Source of the DNA: Obelidium mucronatum
Taxonomy: Eukaryota > Chytridiomycota > Chytridiomycetes > Chytridiales > Chytriomycetaceae
Length of the DNA stretch: 31,647 nt
Direction of reading: 5' to 3'
Assembly (NCBI GenBank): GCA_025765595.1
Contig: JAIVFH010000295.1
Coordinates: forward strand, 1-31,647
Both the position numbers and the translations under genes were made by a program. How positions within the stretch are numbered: position 1 is the stretch's first letter; the number at the start of each line of letters is the position of its first letter. Below the pieces are notes generated by a model. It saw only the letters and a program-made list of their open reading frames with translations, was not told where the DNA came from and did not search any database. Below are positions 1 to 10,457 of this stretch, in pieces.

Positions 1-643
1 TCTTATAATGCAACACCCTTCTTCTCACATGTACGAGAACCTCCTCATTGCTCATGCCTCTGTCAAGGACCACCTTCTCTCCGACCTCCCTGACGTCAAA
101 GAAACCGACCACACGACAAGTCCCCTCACTTTTATAAACACATGTCTCTGCGACTATTTCGAGGCAAGCTCTAAAGACAGTGATACAGCCAGAGCCAATT
201 CTAGCAAGAACAGCTCTAGCTCCAGCAGCAGTCACGAATCCTATCAAAATCAAGGCGAAGCAACCCTGATTGAAAAACATGTACATCATCTTATTGATGC
301 AGGTGTCCCTTTAGACCGCATCAGCGTAATCACCCCGTATTCAGGCCAAGTCCAACTCCTCCAATCCATCCTCCACGATCAATTCCCTGCTCTAGAAATC
401 GGGACAGTCGACTCGTTTCAAGGAGCCGAAAAGGAAGCAATTCTATTGAGTCTCGTGCGAAGCAATGCAACAGGCGAGTTGGGGTTTTTGGAAGATGAAC
501 GGAGGTTGAATGTGGCCATGACACGTGCAAGACGGCATTTATGTGTTGTTGGGGATGAACGTATGGTGAAAGGAAAAGGATCATTTTTAGAAGGGTTTGT
601 GAAAGTGGTTGAGGAGTTTGGGGATATGGTTTATGCAGATTAG
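1..643 (+). CDS. SMUBP2/IGHMBP2 (Hcs1)-like SF1B helicase, C-terminal part
   Basis: The gene enters from the left edge; the frame is open from nt 2 and ends at TAG 641-643. About 213 residues are visible and cover the second RecA domain of a UPF1-like superfamily 1B helicase. In order they show IMQHPSSHMYENLL after the usual QYRMH motif, VITPYSGQVQLLQ, the motif V region TVDSFQGAEKEAILLSLVRS, and motif VI LNVAMTRARRHLCVVGD with its arginine finger. The arrangement matches SMUBP2/IGHMBP2 and yeast Hcs1, ATP-dependent 5'-3' DNA/RNA helicases linked to translation and DNA polymerase alpha. A Ser-rich insert (residues about 61-75) is specific to this protein. No R3H or zinc-finger tail follows, as in the shorter fungal forms. 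The ATG at nt 8 is internal, not the start. The next gene is convergent. Family assignment is firm; the subfamily is likely. Confidence 0.88.
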   Translation, partial: LIMQHPSSHMYENLLIAHASVKDHLLSDLPDVKETDHTTSPLTFINTCLCDYFEASSKDSDTARANSSKNSSSSSSSHESYQNQGEATLIEKHVHHLIDAGVPLDRISVITPYSGQVQLLQSILHDQFPALEIGTVDSFQGAEKEAILLSLVRSNATGELGFLEDERRLNVAMTRARRHLCVVGDERMVKGKGSFLEGFVKVVEEFGDMVYAD

Positions 644-870
644 GGCTTTGTGGGATATTATTTCAAGAAAAAGTGGGGGGGATTTGGGGGTGTTTGTTCA
701 GATTGTTTGACCTTATTTATTGTAATTGTATTTTTATTTTATTTTAATACAAATCTGTTATTAGAATGTCCTGGCTCAAGATGAGCCATTTGTGACAAAA
801 CCTAAAGGTTAAACACTGGTCACCAATTACAGCTTCAAAGTCTCCCCTGTTATGGCCAGAGTTGCTCTAA

Positions 871-1995
871 TCAAAAACATTCAAAAATCCAAGACAGTGT
901 AAATTTGTTCTGAAATCCAATCAATGATGCAGAATCAGGCCTGCTAGCAAGGTTTGGCATTTCCCAATGGTCTGGAACAAGAAAATCAAGTCTTTGAATA
1001 CTCAAGATTGCTAAAGATAGTCCTTTCAGAAAGTCCCACAAGACCAACTGGCACTTTGCCGATGTGGGATACATGTCCTTTTCAGCAACATCAGATAAGA
1101 AGTAAGTACCAAGGCCAAGCTAAATAAAACCAAAAAAGTTGTTACTTCATTTGCATAGTAGAATTCCATCAGGTATATAGCTCACAGTTGACAAATGCTT
1201 GAATGACAAAATGGAATCCTGTTTGGCCTTGAGTCTTTTAAGCTTAGATTTCATGGCCTTCAAGAATGTAGACATTTGACCAAGGTTTTGAGTATAGTTT
1301 TGGGCTGATGTGGACAACAGCACTTGAAAGTAGTAGGCTCAAAGAAAGTGGGAACAGTAGCCTCCTCTTGAAAGACTGCTGAGTCAAGTTTCTCAATGCC
1401 TACTTGGTAAACCAAAGAGGTTCTCAGAATCTCTTGTTGAAGCCCTGCCGTACATAAATTGTTAAAAGTGACAACCTGAGAGATGCATACTGTTCTGCTC
1501 TATGCATATTTTGCTATCCCTCAGCACTCTTTAAGTTTAAATTAAAGTTTAGGACAGAATGTCATGGTACATTGCTTCTTGTCTCACCTTCTCACAAGAC
1601 TGGAGAGATAATGGAGAGTGTCACATAAAATGTCAGCACTCTTGTGTATGGATAACTTCAGGAGGATGACATGGTTGTGGTTTTCCTTAGAGGAGTAGAG
1701 TTTGGCTCCAACAACATTTTCAAGCAATCTCACCCTTTGACCGCATGTCAGCCGCCAAATAGAAGGTTCTCTTTTTCCAAGAATCTTTTCTAGACGTGCT
1801 GGCGTTTGAAGAAATTGCTGGGGCACATCCTCAAAATACACACTCATTTGACCGGTGGCTACGGTGATTGCTTGACCTTCCTCCAATACACTGGTGCATC
1901 GCAAAGCCAGCGCCCAATCCCCCTGCAACTCGCATTCTCTCATTTTCTTGCTGTAGTAATGACCAATTTGCAAAGCGGCATTTCGAACCCTTTCT
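871..1995 (-). CDS. Unrecognised spliced host gene (partial, 3' exons)
   Basis: I do not recognise the product. Exon A (1995 to 1596) encodes about 133 residues with charged helices (QIGHYYSKKMRECELQ, TPARLEKILGKREP). It ends at a GTGAGA donor in phase 0 and joins in frame to exon B, which starts at 1475 after CTCTCAG and contains QQEILRTSLVYQVGIEKLD. The middle (about 1130-1330) is open in more than one frame and I could not settle its exons; one reading holds KAMKSKLKRLKAKQDS. The last exon begins near 1122 after GGTTTTATTTAG, reads LGLGTYFLSDVAEKD and ends at a stop at 871. The 5' end probably lies beyond 2000. The gene runs toward the helicase gene. The TPARLEKIL stretch recalls the Sec63-type domain of meiotic HFM1/Mer3 helicases, but too weakly to name it. 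Confidence 0.5.
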
Positions 1996-2009
1996 CTTAA
2001 GGTTAACTT

Positions 2010-2352
2010 TCTGTATTAATATTATTAATTTTTGCCTGCACAGGCTCATTTCAAATGAAAAAACTTAAGTGTTTGATTAAATGATAAATAAGTATAAATT
2101 AGAGACAATAACAAGGAAATACATTTGATGTAAGTTGTAATAAATGAGTTGATTTAAGGGATGAATATCCACTTTCTCTGGTGCCTGGGTTAGGGTTTGG
2201 TTTCTGCCCAGGCCACAAGAAGGAGTGTATCAACCAGTGTGCTGCACAAGCTGTTGAGTTGGTTGAGGTGACTGCTTTGTCAAGGGTATGATATTTTCAT
2301 TTTTCATTGTATCATGCAAGGCTTGTGATTTCTTGACTTTGTTTTTTTTTCA
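2010..2352. other. No gene recognised
   Basis: AT-rich spacer between the minus-strand gene and the transposase relic. A short Cys/His-containing reading (around 2190-2285) could be an upstream exon of the transposase, but no splice signals decide it. Confidence 0.3.
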
Positions 2353-3013
2353 ATGAATCAACTCACCATCACTGAACAAGAAAGACGCCATCGTATTGCT
2401 ATCCTGGTCATCGCGTTAGCAGCAGCCAAAGCCATACAGCTGGTGCAGGACTGTCTGCATTGGACTCCTTGCCGTACTTCGGCACTTACGGGTGGCGACT
2501 GGGTGCAAGAGTTGAGAACTGGCAGCAAAGTACGCATCCATGAGAACTTGCAAATGGATGTTGAAACGTTTGAGTAAGTTACTTTTGTTGCTATGAATCT
2601 CCTTGATGTAACTTGGCGTTGTAGTGGTCTTACTTTCTTGATGGCACAAACAGGATGTTTGCCACCTCGTAGGTCAATGACACCCAGCAAGCAAGTTGCT
2701 ATATTCCTTCACATTGTGGGAGGCAATAACTCGAACCGAGACACACAGGAATGCTTTCAAGGATCTGGAGAGACCATTAGCAAGTGCTTCTACGGGTGCT
2801 TGGCTGCATTGTTGGAGTTGGCACCACGGTTTATGAAGGTACCACAAGAAGGATGCCCTATTCCGGAAGAGATCTCAAGTGATAGTAAGTTTTCCCCTTA
2901 TTTTGATGGATGTGTTGGGGCATTTGATGGAACCCACACCCACGCCGTTGTTGGTGAAACCGAGAGTGCCCCTTACAGAGATCGAAAAGGTGTGGAGCCT
3001 GTGGATTTGATAT
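2353..3013 (+). pseudogene. PIF/Harbinger-type transposase, truncated
   Basis: Two exons of a PIF/Harbinger (DDE_Tnp_4/HARBI1-like) transposase. Exon 1 (2353-2573) has the family pattern LTGGDWVQELRTGSKVRIHENL. A 51-nt GT-AG intron (2574-2624) joins it in frame to exon 2: a region with SKQVAIFLHIVGG, a helix-turn-helix-like part ECFQGSGETISKCFYG, and the first catalytic motif FDGCVGAFDGTHTH with its Asp, then YRDRKG. The frame ends at 3013 before the second Asp and the Glu of the DDE triad. A fragment FTYALLARF near 3060, in another frame, looks like the degraded continuation. It is therefore a dead transposase; no terminal inverted repeats were found. The family normally catalyses cut-and-paste transposition with an accessory Myb-like protein, which is not seen here. 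Confidence 0.75.
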
Positions 3014-3019
3014 GATGTA

Positions 3020-4862
3020 TCAGTATATTATACACAGACTGTCCCACACCCCGAGGAGTTTTACCTATGCTTTACTTGCCAGATTCTGACCCTTGGATCA
3101 ATTTGGTAGCCACTTGATTCCATTTCAGGATGCCAAGCCCTACGTGGCCTTGTATAGCTGCCAAGCTGTCCCCTGAAGAAATTGAAGAGTGTTGGGCCAA
3201 ACGGACTTCCTTTATTTTAACTGACAACATGTGCACAACCAACGCAACATGTGCACAACCAATACATTAGTTTGAGAAGAACCAACCAAGTATGAAAAGA
3301 TTACAGAAGTGGTAGGGGAAAGTGTAGTCTGGAACACAACGTACTGTGTTTTCTTTGAAAAAAAATGAATGAAAAATAAAAACTGCCCAAAAGGGAAAAG
3401 TATTGCGGTGAAGGAAATAGGCTCCTCTTAAAGAAGTGGGGAATAGTTGAACTTTTGGCAAAACTCCCCGCATTTGTTCCTTTGTTTGAAGTTGATCAAA
3501 GCCTGGGCAAAATTGGATCCACTAAAATAACTTCTCATGACAACCGCCATATCAGTCAGTACATTGTGTTTGGGCCACAGGACCCAGAACACCATTTTTC
3601 AAAAAAACAGTCACAAAATGCTGTTGCATAATTCCAGAGGCAGCGGCTGTGGATGGCTGCTGGGATAGGTTGAAATTGATAGCTTTGTTTGCATTTTGAT
3701 CCCCAGGGATTCTGTCCCTACCTTTGGGACTTGGCAGGTTGTCTGTTTTTTCCAAATTACCCCCCAACACAGGCATCACTCTGCGAAAAGACCCTCTCCC
3801 TAATTCTTTCAGTTACACAATAACAGCTCATTTGTGCAAAACAGTTTTTTTGTACTTTTTTCCCTGCAAACCCAGTACACTACCCCATTTGACGTCGCTG
3901 TTGTGACCTTGGTTCTGACAAAAGAGGGCGCCAGGATATTTTTTTTAGGCATTGCTGCTGCAGTACCCTCAAAACAAGGCTTCCATGTCCTGTCTTGTAT
4001 GCTTAGATGAGGGCTCCTCTCAGTTGGAATCAGATGGGGCCAGGAGTGCAACCTCAGACATGGCTATTCAGGGGTTGAGCATCCTTTTGTAACCGTCCTC
4101 AAGACTTTTTGACAGCTCTTGGAGTGAGAACTGTAGAAATCAACTTGGAAATAGTCAAGATGGAATTGGAATGAGAGCCTCCATCAGAAGCATCCCATGA
4201 ATGTTATTGATGGGTTTGGTAATCTCCAGTTGCTTGGGGGTCTTTGTCCATTCCTTGAACTCAGCATAGTGGCTTTTGAGGGTCTGTTTGGGTTCAATCA
4301 CACAGCGTAGTTTGGAAGACCCTTTAAAAAGCCTTTAATACCCAGAACCAAAGCAGAGCAAAACATACCTTTTGTTATTTTACAGCTCCCAACTGGGGTT
4401 ACCAGCAGTGTCATCGTGACAGGTAAAAAGGCTTTCACATTAAATTGCTTTGCTTTTTCTCAAATAATTTGGGTTTGCTTTGAGCGTGCTTGGATTCAGC
4501 CACTGTCAAGGCAGATGTTATATACTAATCAAGTCCCCAATTGAGTGTGGTTGCTCAGATCCAAATGGCCTTGAAATCCTCTAGGAGATTTGGGGCCTGT
4601 TGTTCAGAGAATGAGGGGAGACTGGTTTACAACAAGAGTCTTATTTTTAAATACAAGGATGTTCCAGAATAGCAAAATGGCTTCTTTGGGACAAAGCATG
4701 AAGTGTGAAAAAGCTGATGGACGCTGTTGATGCACTTGGATCTGTCTATGTGCCAGTGACCACTGAACATCCTCTGTTTGTTAATTTATGCCATTTTGGG
4801 CTAGCTCAGAGTTACTTCTAGAGTAAAGGACACTATATCAACATTTTCAAGATTTACTGATG
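3020..4862. other. Gene-poor stretch with coding-like fragments
   Basis: No gene can be supported. Minus-strand fragments read coherently over 25-60 codons (for example QDRTWKPCFEGTAAAMPKK near 3960 and SGSNFAQALINFKQ near 3510) but are broken by frameshifts and stops. They may be remnants of a decayed gene or transposon that I do not recognise. Confidence 0.3.
3226..3262. repeat. 20-bp tandem duplication
   Basis: AACATGTGCACAACCAA occurs at 3226-3242 and again at 3246-3262. This is a short tandem duplication or a footprint of insertion. Confidence 0.7.
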
Positions 4863-6873
4863 TCACACGGAATATACAAGAGAGCCCATCAACTTTTGCA
4901 GTAATAAAATCTTGAACTTTAAATTTTTGAAATGCGTGGCTTTGAATACTGGACCTATCAAGTGTGGATTTTGATGGTATGCATTGGCCAGTTTATAGTA
5001 CCCTCCGTCACTAAGATAACAAAGGCAAAGGTCAGTTGCGAAAGTCACAGCAACATCTTTTGAAGTATTGTAGCAATTTGAGTGAATGACAGCATTACAA
5101 ACTACTTTGTTGTTTCCTTCAAAATTTTCACTTGCTACATTTCATAATGGTCCATATCGTTCAATAAAGTATGGGGCATGTCGCAAAGTGCTTTGTCTTT
5201 GCCACTGCAAGAATAAATTGATCCAAGACGGCATTGACACTGGCCGCAGAATTCTTATCAACATGAGAGCAATACAAAGGTTGATGTGAAAAACAACATC
5301 CATCTCCACATTTCAAGTTCTGCACAATTAACAAGGTTTGCAAGCACAAATGAAGCAACCTGAACAAATTCACGAAAATCCTCCCCAATCCGCGACTTGA
5401 CGTAGTGCACCTAAAATGTGGCTCAATCTATAAAAGTGGAAGGTACAAATAAGTATCTTGTGAAACCATTGGGTGTCCTTGCAGCTTTTTAAGGATACCA
5501 CTTTGCATGACGCTTTCCAAGCTTGACTTCAATCTTTGTTTACGCTCCACTCCCAGCCCTTTTACAGTTGCCACAGTTGCATACTCTATAATTCCCAGCA
5601 GACAACAATGCAAAAGCTCAATTGGAGTGTCAGATGCGCCTTCAAAAAGCGGCTTCTCATTTTCAATACCAAGAAGCGGATTCATTGGTGGGTCCTGCGT
5701 AAAATTCTCAGCAACAGCATTGAACAATATATCCTTGATTCCTTTGGCTTTTGCTTCCGTAATTGCTTCTATTTTTTTCATTTCACAATTGAGGACTTTT
5801 GCCTTCAATTCGACAAGTATTTGCTTGGTTTCTTCAATACTTCAATTGTTTTCACTGTGAGATATTTAACTAACAAAGGTGCTGTTGTGGGTGTTTTTAC
5901 CTTGCAAACTCTATAGGGCGCCAAAGAACTCAGCCCTGGATGAGATACCATAACTGAAGCTGCAGGGTTGTCACCAATTAGAGCTAGTAGACATCCTAAA
6001 AATATAATAGTTGTCAGCCGCAGCATTGAGCAGTTGTGATGATGTTCAGTGGTGATAGTGATAAAAACACTTGCTGACAACAATTACTTCTTTGTGTAAA
6101 ACCGTGTCATACACCAAAATTCCACTTCTCAGGTCACGTAAGCAATCAACAACAACTGGACAACATTCAATAGCAGAAGCCTCATTGGTTGTGCAAATGA
6201 AGTTGATATTATTCAGCTGCTGAATATCATGAAATGGCAGTCCAGCCAGTGTAAACTCCAGCGAGCATCTTTTTCTTGAATATGGAGGTGTCCAATTCAG
6301 CGTCTTTACCATTTTCTGTCTCCCATAACATTTTTGTCCCTATGGGACACAAAACCCAGTGTTTTAATTCTTCCACAGGAGCTTTTTTAACATCCGCAGA
6401 AATTAACCAAAATTCCGATTCTAAATCAAATAAAACAGAAAATCCAATAGCAAATAAACTGCCATTTTCATCTTTTACAAATGTAAAAGGTAAAAATCCT
6501 TCTATTTCATTGATGAAATAGACTTTGTCAATAAATATATGAAGTGGTTCATTGTTTTGAATGATTTGAACCATGGGCGTTTGAATACTTTCCTTCCAAT
6601 GAGTGCTTTCCCAAAGTTCGGATTGAGTTTTCTTTTCAACCAGAATAACGTTCAATTTTGCACGAATTTGAGGATTGCTGAAAGCCAGTTGAATAGACGT
6701 AGCAATAGGAATATAGAACACAGAATTGGCAGCAATTTCCACTCTCTAGGATGGACATTTAATAATTCCCGCACAGTGGATTGAAGACTCAGAATGCAGT
6801 TGTGGGGAGGTAAATTAGGCACAACTGCATGAAACATGTCAATAATTTCAGTTTCCTGATCCCTAGAGTACAT
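4863..6873 (-). pseudogene. Decayed fungal repeat-associated protein (NPLL...DTPxELLH...LLG family)
   Basis: A long, broken gene reads right to left. The N-terminal part (6873-6227) contains IPIATSIQLAFSNPQ and an Ile/Phe-rich domain. It is followed by LPFHDIQQLNNINFICTTN (about 6240-6180), LLALIGDNPAASVMVSHPGL then CKV (about 5990-5905), NPLLGIENEKPLFEGASDTP and IELLHCCLLGIIEY (about 5690-5570), SRIGEDFREFVQVASFVLANL (about 5395-5330), and SENFEGNNKVV to SDGGYYKLAN (about 5120-4970). This motif order matches a protein family that I remember as very common in repeat-rich fungal genomes. Its biochemical role is unknown to me; association with DNA transposons is likely. Several frame changes and stops lie between the motifs. 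Some may be introns (a GTAAAA donor follows VCK at 5905), but at least two are not, so this copy looks dead. Confidence 0.6.
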
Positions 6874-7053
6874 GACAGACCTTGTGCGTGAAAAAAGCTT
6901 TGAAAGTTTAAATTAGAGAAGTGATCTGAACGGAAACAATTTTCAGCGCAACCAATTTTCAGTGTTCAGCTGATGATTCCACCCTGAATATGCGGAATCT
7001 CGAGTCTCGAGAATAAAATCAGCATCTTCCAATTCTTCCTAACGCTGACTATT

Positions 7054-8240
7054 ATGATTGACGCCTCCAACAGTCTTCCCTTATCTCCTGCTGCATCAGT
7101 GCGCTCTTTGGGTGTCCCCACTCAGGGTGAAAAGAGGAAGACACCCGCTTTGACCGAACAGGATGTGGATGCCATCATCCAAGCACTGGCCTTCAGTCCA
7201 TCCAAGAAAGCGATGGTCCAGAAGCTCCATAAGGTCCCACTCTTCTCCTTGTTTATTTTTATTTTTATTTTTGCTCTTTTCTCTCATCTCGCACAGTTGA
7301 CAGACAGCCAGAAATCAACTGCCATCCTGTCCCTAGCCATGCTCCAGAGCGACGATTCATCACAAGCCAATTTCAAAGCTCTGTGGGCAGTTTGTTTTTG
7401 TTTTTGTTTGTTAATTTTCAAAATTGATACACTGACAGAAACCCCATTAATTAGGAAGAAGCTTCAAAATGGATCAGCGTCTTTGTTTACAGGCACCTCA
7501 GTGAAATCTCATTCATCTCCACAAAGCCGAGCGAGAAAATCTTCAAAGATTTGGATGTTCTACAAGTGCCTGTCCAGAACATTGTGGAGTTGTGCATTGA
7601 TTGGCTTAAGGTAAAGTACTTTGTTGTTTTTTTATTTTTTTTATACTAAAACAAAAAAATGTTGTGAGCTCGAAATATTTTTCGTTTGAAAATATTTTGA
7701 AATCTTTTTTTTCTTTCACTTATACTCTTTTTAGTCAAACAAAGAAGAGCTGCTTGTTCCAGTTCCTGCTGCAAGTCGCCCTGCTGAGGGAAACTTTGTT
7801 TGCTCCAAAGTTTCGAAGACGCTCTCAACCATCAAAAACAAATTAAAGTCCCTGGTAAAATTTTTTATTTATATTGACTTGATTAAATTAATTTGATTAA
7901 ATTAATATGATTAATTAGTTACAATCTCTTGCTGGAAGACCGTTTGACTTTGACGAAGCAAAGAAGGTTCTCTTTGAGGATGATCCAAGACATAAATTTG
8001 GATCTCAATTCTCCAGTACTGAAGAGACTCTGGAGAAAGAAATTGTGTCAATGGTGTGTATTTGTTGTTTATGTTATTAAATTAGTACATATTTTCCTAC
8101 TGTAGGTTTTCTTCGCAAAATATTTAACGGAAATCCAAAGACTGGAAAAAAGTACGATGGAGAATTCTAGAGCTATGTCACAATTTTCTTTGATTATTGT
8201 GGTCCCTGGACGAAACCGAGCAAGCCGAGATGCTGACTGA
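7054..8240 (+). CDS. Six-exon gene of unknown function
   Basis: Not recognised. Six exons (7054-7233, 7297-7389, 7455-7610, 7735-7854, 7919-8053, 8106-8240) join without a stop, and every intron (52-80 nt) is GT-AG in phase 0. The product is 272 residues, soluble and helical, with no signal peptide or membrane segment. It has a basic, Pro/Ser-rich start (LTEQDVDAIIQALAFSPSKK), a middle with SKWISVFVYRHLSEISFIS and NIVELCIDWLK, and a charged end. In the last exon a different frame stays open to 8391 and encodes an acidic Gln/Glu-rich tail (DETEQAEMLTDWYQSLGFRQ). A 1-nt error or frameshift near 8195 would extend the protein by about 60 residues. Donors vary (GTCCCA, GTTTGT, GTAAAG, GTAAAA, GTGTGT). 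The five consistent junctions make a real gene likely. Confidence 0.65.
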
Positions 8241-8530
8241 CTGGTACCAGTCCCTTGGATTTCGTCAAGCCAATGCCGCTCTTATGACACCTGCTGAAGG
8301 TCAAGCCTCTCAAAGCCAACAAGAAGGCGACAATGATACTGGAAACAATCCTGAGGAATCGCAAGAATCACCTCATGGTACCGTGGCCTAATCCCGCCAT
8401 CACAATTTTTCAACTTTTTTTTTTGGATTTCAAAATCTCCACCTTGGTGACAGCCAATCAGAGTTGGGGAGATCCAACCCAACCAATCAGAATCAAGAGA
8501 ATGTTTTACTCCAATCGTTTTATTATTTCC

Positions 8531-8590
8531 CAGAACAAAAATAGAATAAAAAGAGAACAAAAATAGAACAAAAATAGAATGAAAATATAG
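8531..8590. repeat. AT-rich short tandem repeat
   Basis: Imperfect repeats of GAACAAAAATA, about five copies, lie downstream of the six-exon gene. Confidence 0.6.
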
Positions 8591-8646
8591 GAAAATGGAA
8601 GAAACTCTATATTAGTTTTAGGACAGAATATCCCTCAAAATGTGCT

Positions 8647-8985
8647 TCAATTTGGAAATGTGGCAGAAGGCATCAACCTCCTGCTTTGACAGTCAGTTGC
8701 AAAGGCAAAGGTAAGAAGCCACACCTCTTTAATGTTGGAAAGCAATCCAAATGAACTCTTTGACATTAAATTGCTAACCTCCTGTTCCAAAAACACAATC
8801 AAAGGGCTAAGTCCTTGAATATGTGGTAACAGTTTTGGATTGACATCCCCACAGCCGTTCTTGATGTCTAGAGCCCTCTTTTTGACTGGCCCACAGCAAA
8901 CGTCTTTTGAATAGTGGGGAAGCAGGATTCCATCAGCTTGGCCAGCCCAAGAGCAAAGATTGACAGTTTTAACGGTTCCTCTGGG
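8647..8985 (-). CDS. Possible exon or gene remnant, 112 codons
   Basis: A minus-strand frame is open between two TGA codons for 112 codons without a useful start Met. Readable pieces include WAGQADGILLPHYSKDVCCG, GCGDVNPKLLPHIQGLSP and FGLLSNIKEVWLLTFAFATD. The plus strand over 8914-9159 is also partly open, so strand choice is uncertain. I do not recognise a family. It could be an exon of a decayed gene. Confidence 0.25.
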   Translation of the reverse strand, partial: PRGTVKTVNLCSWAGQADGILLPHYSKDVCCGPVKKRALDIKNGCGDVNPKLLPHIQGLSPLIVFLEQEVSNLMSKSSFGLLSNIKEVWLLTFAFATDCQSRRLMPSATFPN

Positions 8986-8989
8986 TCAA

Positions 8990-9430
8990 ATCAAGTCTTT
9001 CGTCCCACTAAAGTGAGTGGACAGAGCTCTGATGTGATGAGCTGCGTCTTTCACCTATTAAACCAGAAACTAACCTCCCTGCAACCAAATCCTCCCCACC
9101 AGTTTCGTTCCTTCTGTAGATCAGTTGTTTTGGATGGGATCTATTGTCCAACACTGTGACATGGTCAGGCAAAGACAGTGATTCAGATCAGGAAATACCC
9201 AGAACAGTCGCTTCCAGAAGAGCTTGCTGTGTTAAAAAGGTATGTTTGCGACCTCTGTCTCTTGCAATGGCAGATGTAGGTTTAGAGGTTCTGTGCCTTC
9301 CCATTGTTTCTAACTTTCTTTGTTCCCATAAATGAGCCTTGTTGGCTTATAATTAAAATACTGCATGCTAGAGTTATGGATCACCAGCTCGCATCATTAA
9401 AAAAATGGATTATATCTGTGCAGACAGGTT
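8990..9430. other. No gene recognised
   Basis: Short open frames occur on both strands, but none has splice signals or motifs that support a gene. Confidence 0.3.
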
Positions 9431-9431
9431 G

Positions 9432-10202
9432 TTTGGCTTGTTTTAGTCTGAAGTGTTCTAGCAGTTGTGCATAATCACGCAAGGGCTTTGAGCACCCTTT
9501 TTATTCACGATCCACACTACAAACAGTATTGTACTAACATATGCAATATATTTAGTCAGTTGTTTGGCCGGCTGTTCATCTTTACACGTTCTGGCCCTTG
9601 TGTATGATCGTCCAAGGCTGGTGGCCCACTCTGGGCGCCCTCTTTTTTTGGGCGCGACATGTCTAACAGTATTATAAAACCGTATTCAATCCAAGTTGCC
9701 AGTTTTCAGGCTTGCCGCTGGTCTGGACGCATTCTGGCTCATGCGCGTGATCACCCAAGGTAAGTGATCAGCTCTGGGCGCCCTTTTTTTGGGCACGCGA
9801 CACCTCTAACAGTATTATAAAACCGTATTCAATCCAAGTTGCCAGTTTTCGGGCTTGCCGCTGGTCTGGACGCATTCTGGCTCATGCGCGTGATCACCCA
9901 AGGTAAGCAATCAGCTCTGGGCGCCCTTTTTTTGGGCACGCGACACCTCTAACAGTATTATAAAACCGTATTCAATCCAAGTTGCCAGTTTTCGGGCTTG
10001 CCGCTGGTCTGGACGCATTCTGGCTCATGCGCGTGATCACCCAAGGTAAGCGATCAGCTCTGGGCGCCCTTTTTTTGGGCACGCGACACCTCTAACAGTA
10101 TTTTAAAACTGTTTTCAGTCCAAGTTGCCAGTTTTCGGGCTTGCCGCTGGTCTGGTAACGTTCTGGCAGTTGTGCATGATTACCCAAGGTTAGACTCAAT
10201 GC
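9432..10202. repeat. Minisatellite, four 143-bp units plus degenerate upstream copies
   Basis: Four direct repeats start at 9631, 9774, 9917 and 10060, giving an exact 143-bp period. Units 1-3 are nearly identical; unit 4 has diverged at its 3' end. Each unit opens with CTGGGCGCCC, a T-run and GGGC, which can fold into a small hairpin (GCCC, T-loop, GGGC; longer in unit 1). It then carries AACAGTATTATAAAACCGTA, a GC-rich core, and ends with GATCACCCAAGG. Two older, shortened copies precede them (about 9432-9630). The array ends about 250 nt before the Cys-rich gene. No coding potential and no pol III boxes were seen. Confidence 0.88.
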
Positions 10203-10273
10203 TAGGTTCCGCTTTTTCGTGTTTGACACCTTAAGGAAATTTAGCAACTCAAGCATTCTTGTGTGGATTGCTG

Positions 10274-10322
10274 ATTGGTGCGTGAATTACAGGATTTGCT
10301 ACATTGTTTGATCTGATTGGCT
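10274..10322 (+). promoter_or_regulatory. Pair of inverted CCAAT boxes
   Basis: Two CTGATTGG motifs (reverse CCAAT, the NF-Y/Hap2-3-5 type site) lie about 140-185 nt before the ATG of the Cys-rich gene. A similar CCAATCAG-rich stretch occurs at about 8452-8490. This is consistent with a proximal promoter. No TATA box is obvious. Confidence 0.35.
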
Positions 10323-10457
10323 GAGAAGAAACATAAACTCCACCAAGGTGGCAAATCAGATTGAAAGAGATCCAGCCAAACCTATCAGAGTTGATCAAAC
10401 ATTCTTTTTTATTTGGGACGTATTGTTTTGGTTTCTTACTAACTGAACAGCATCAAC

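Noticed and set aside
330..584. 84-codon minus-strand frame
   Set aside because: Antisense to the conserved helicase motifs, no independent support.
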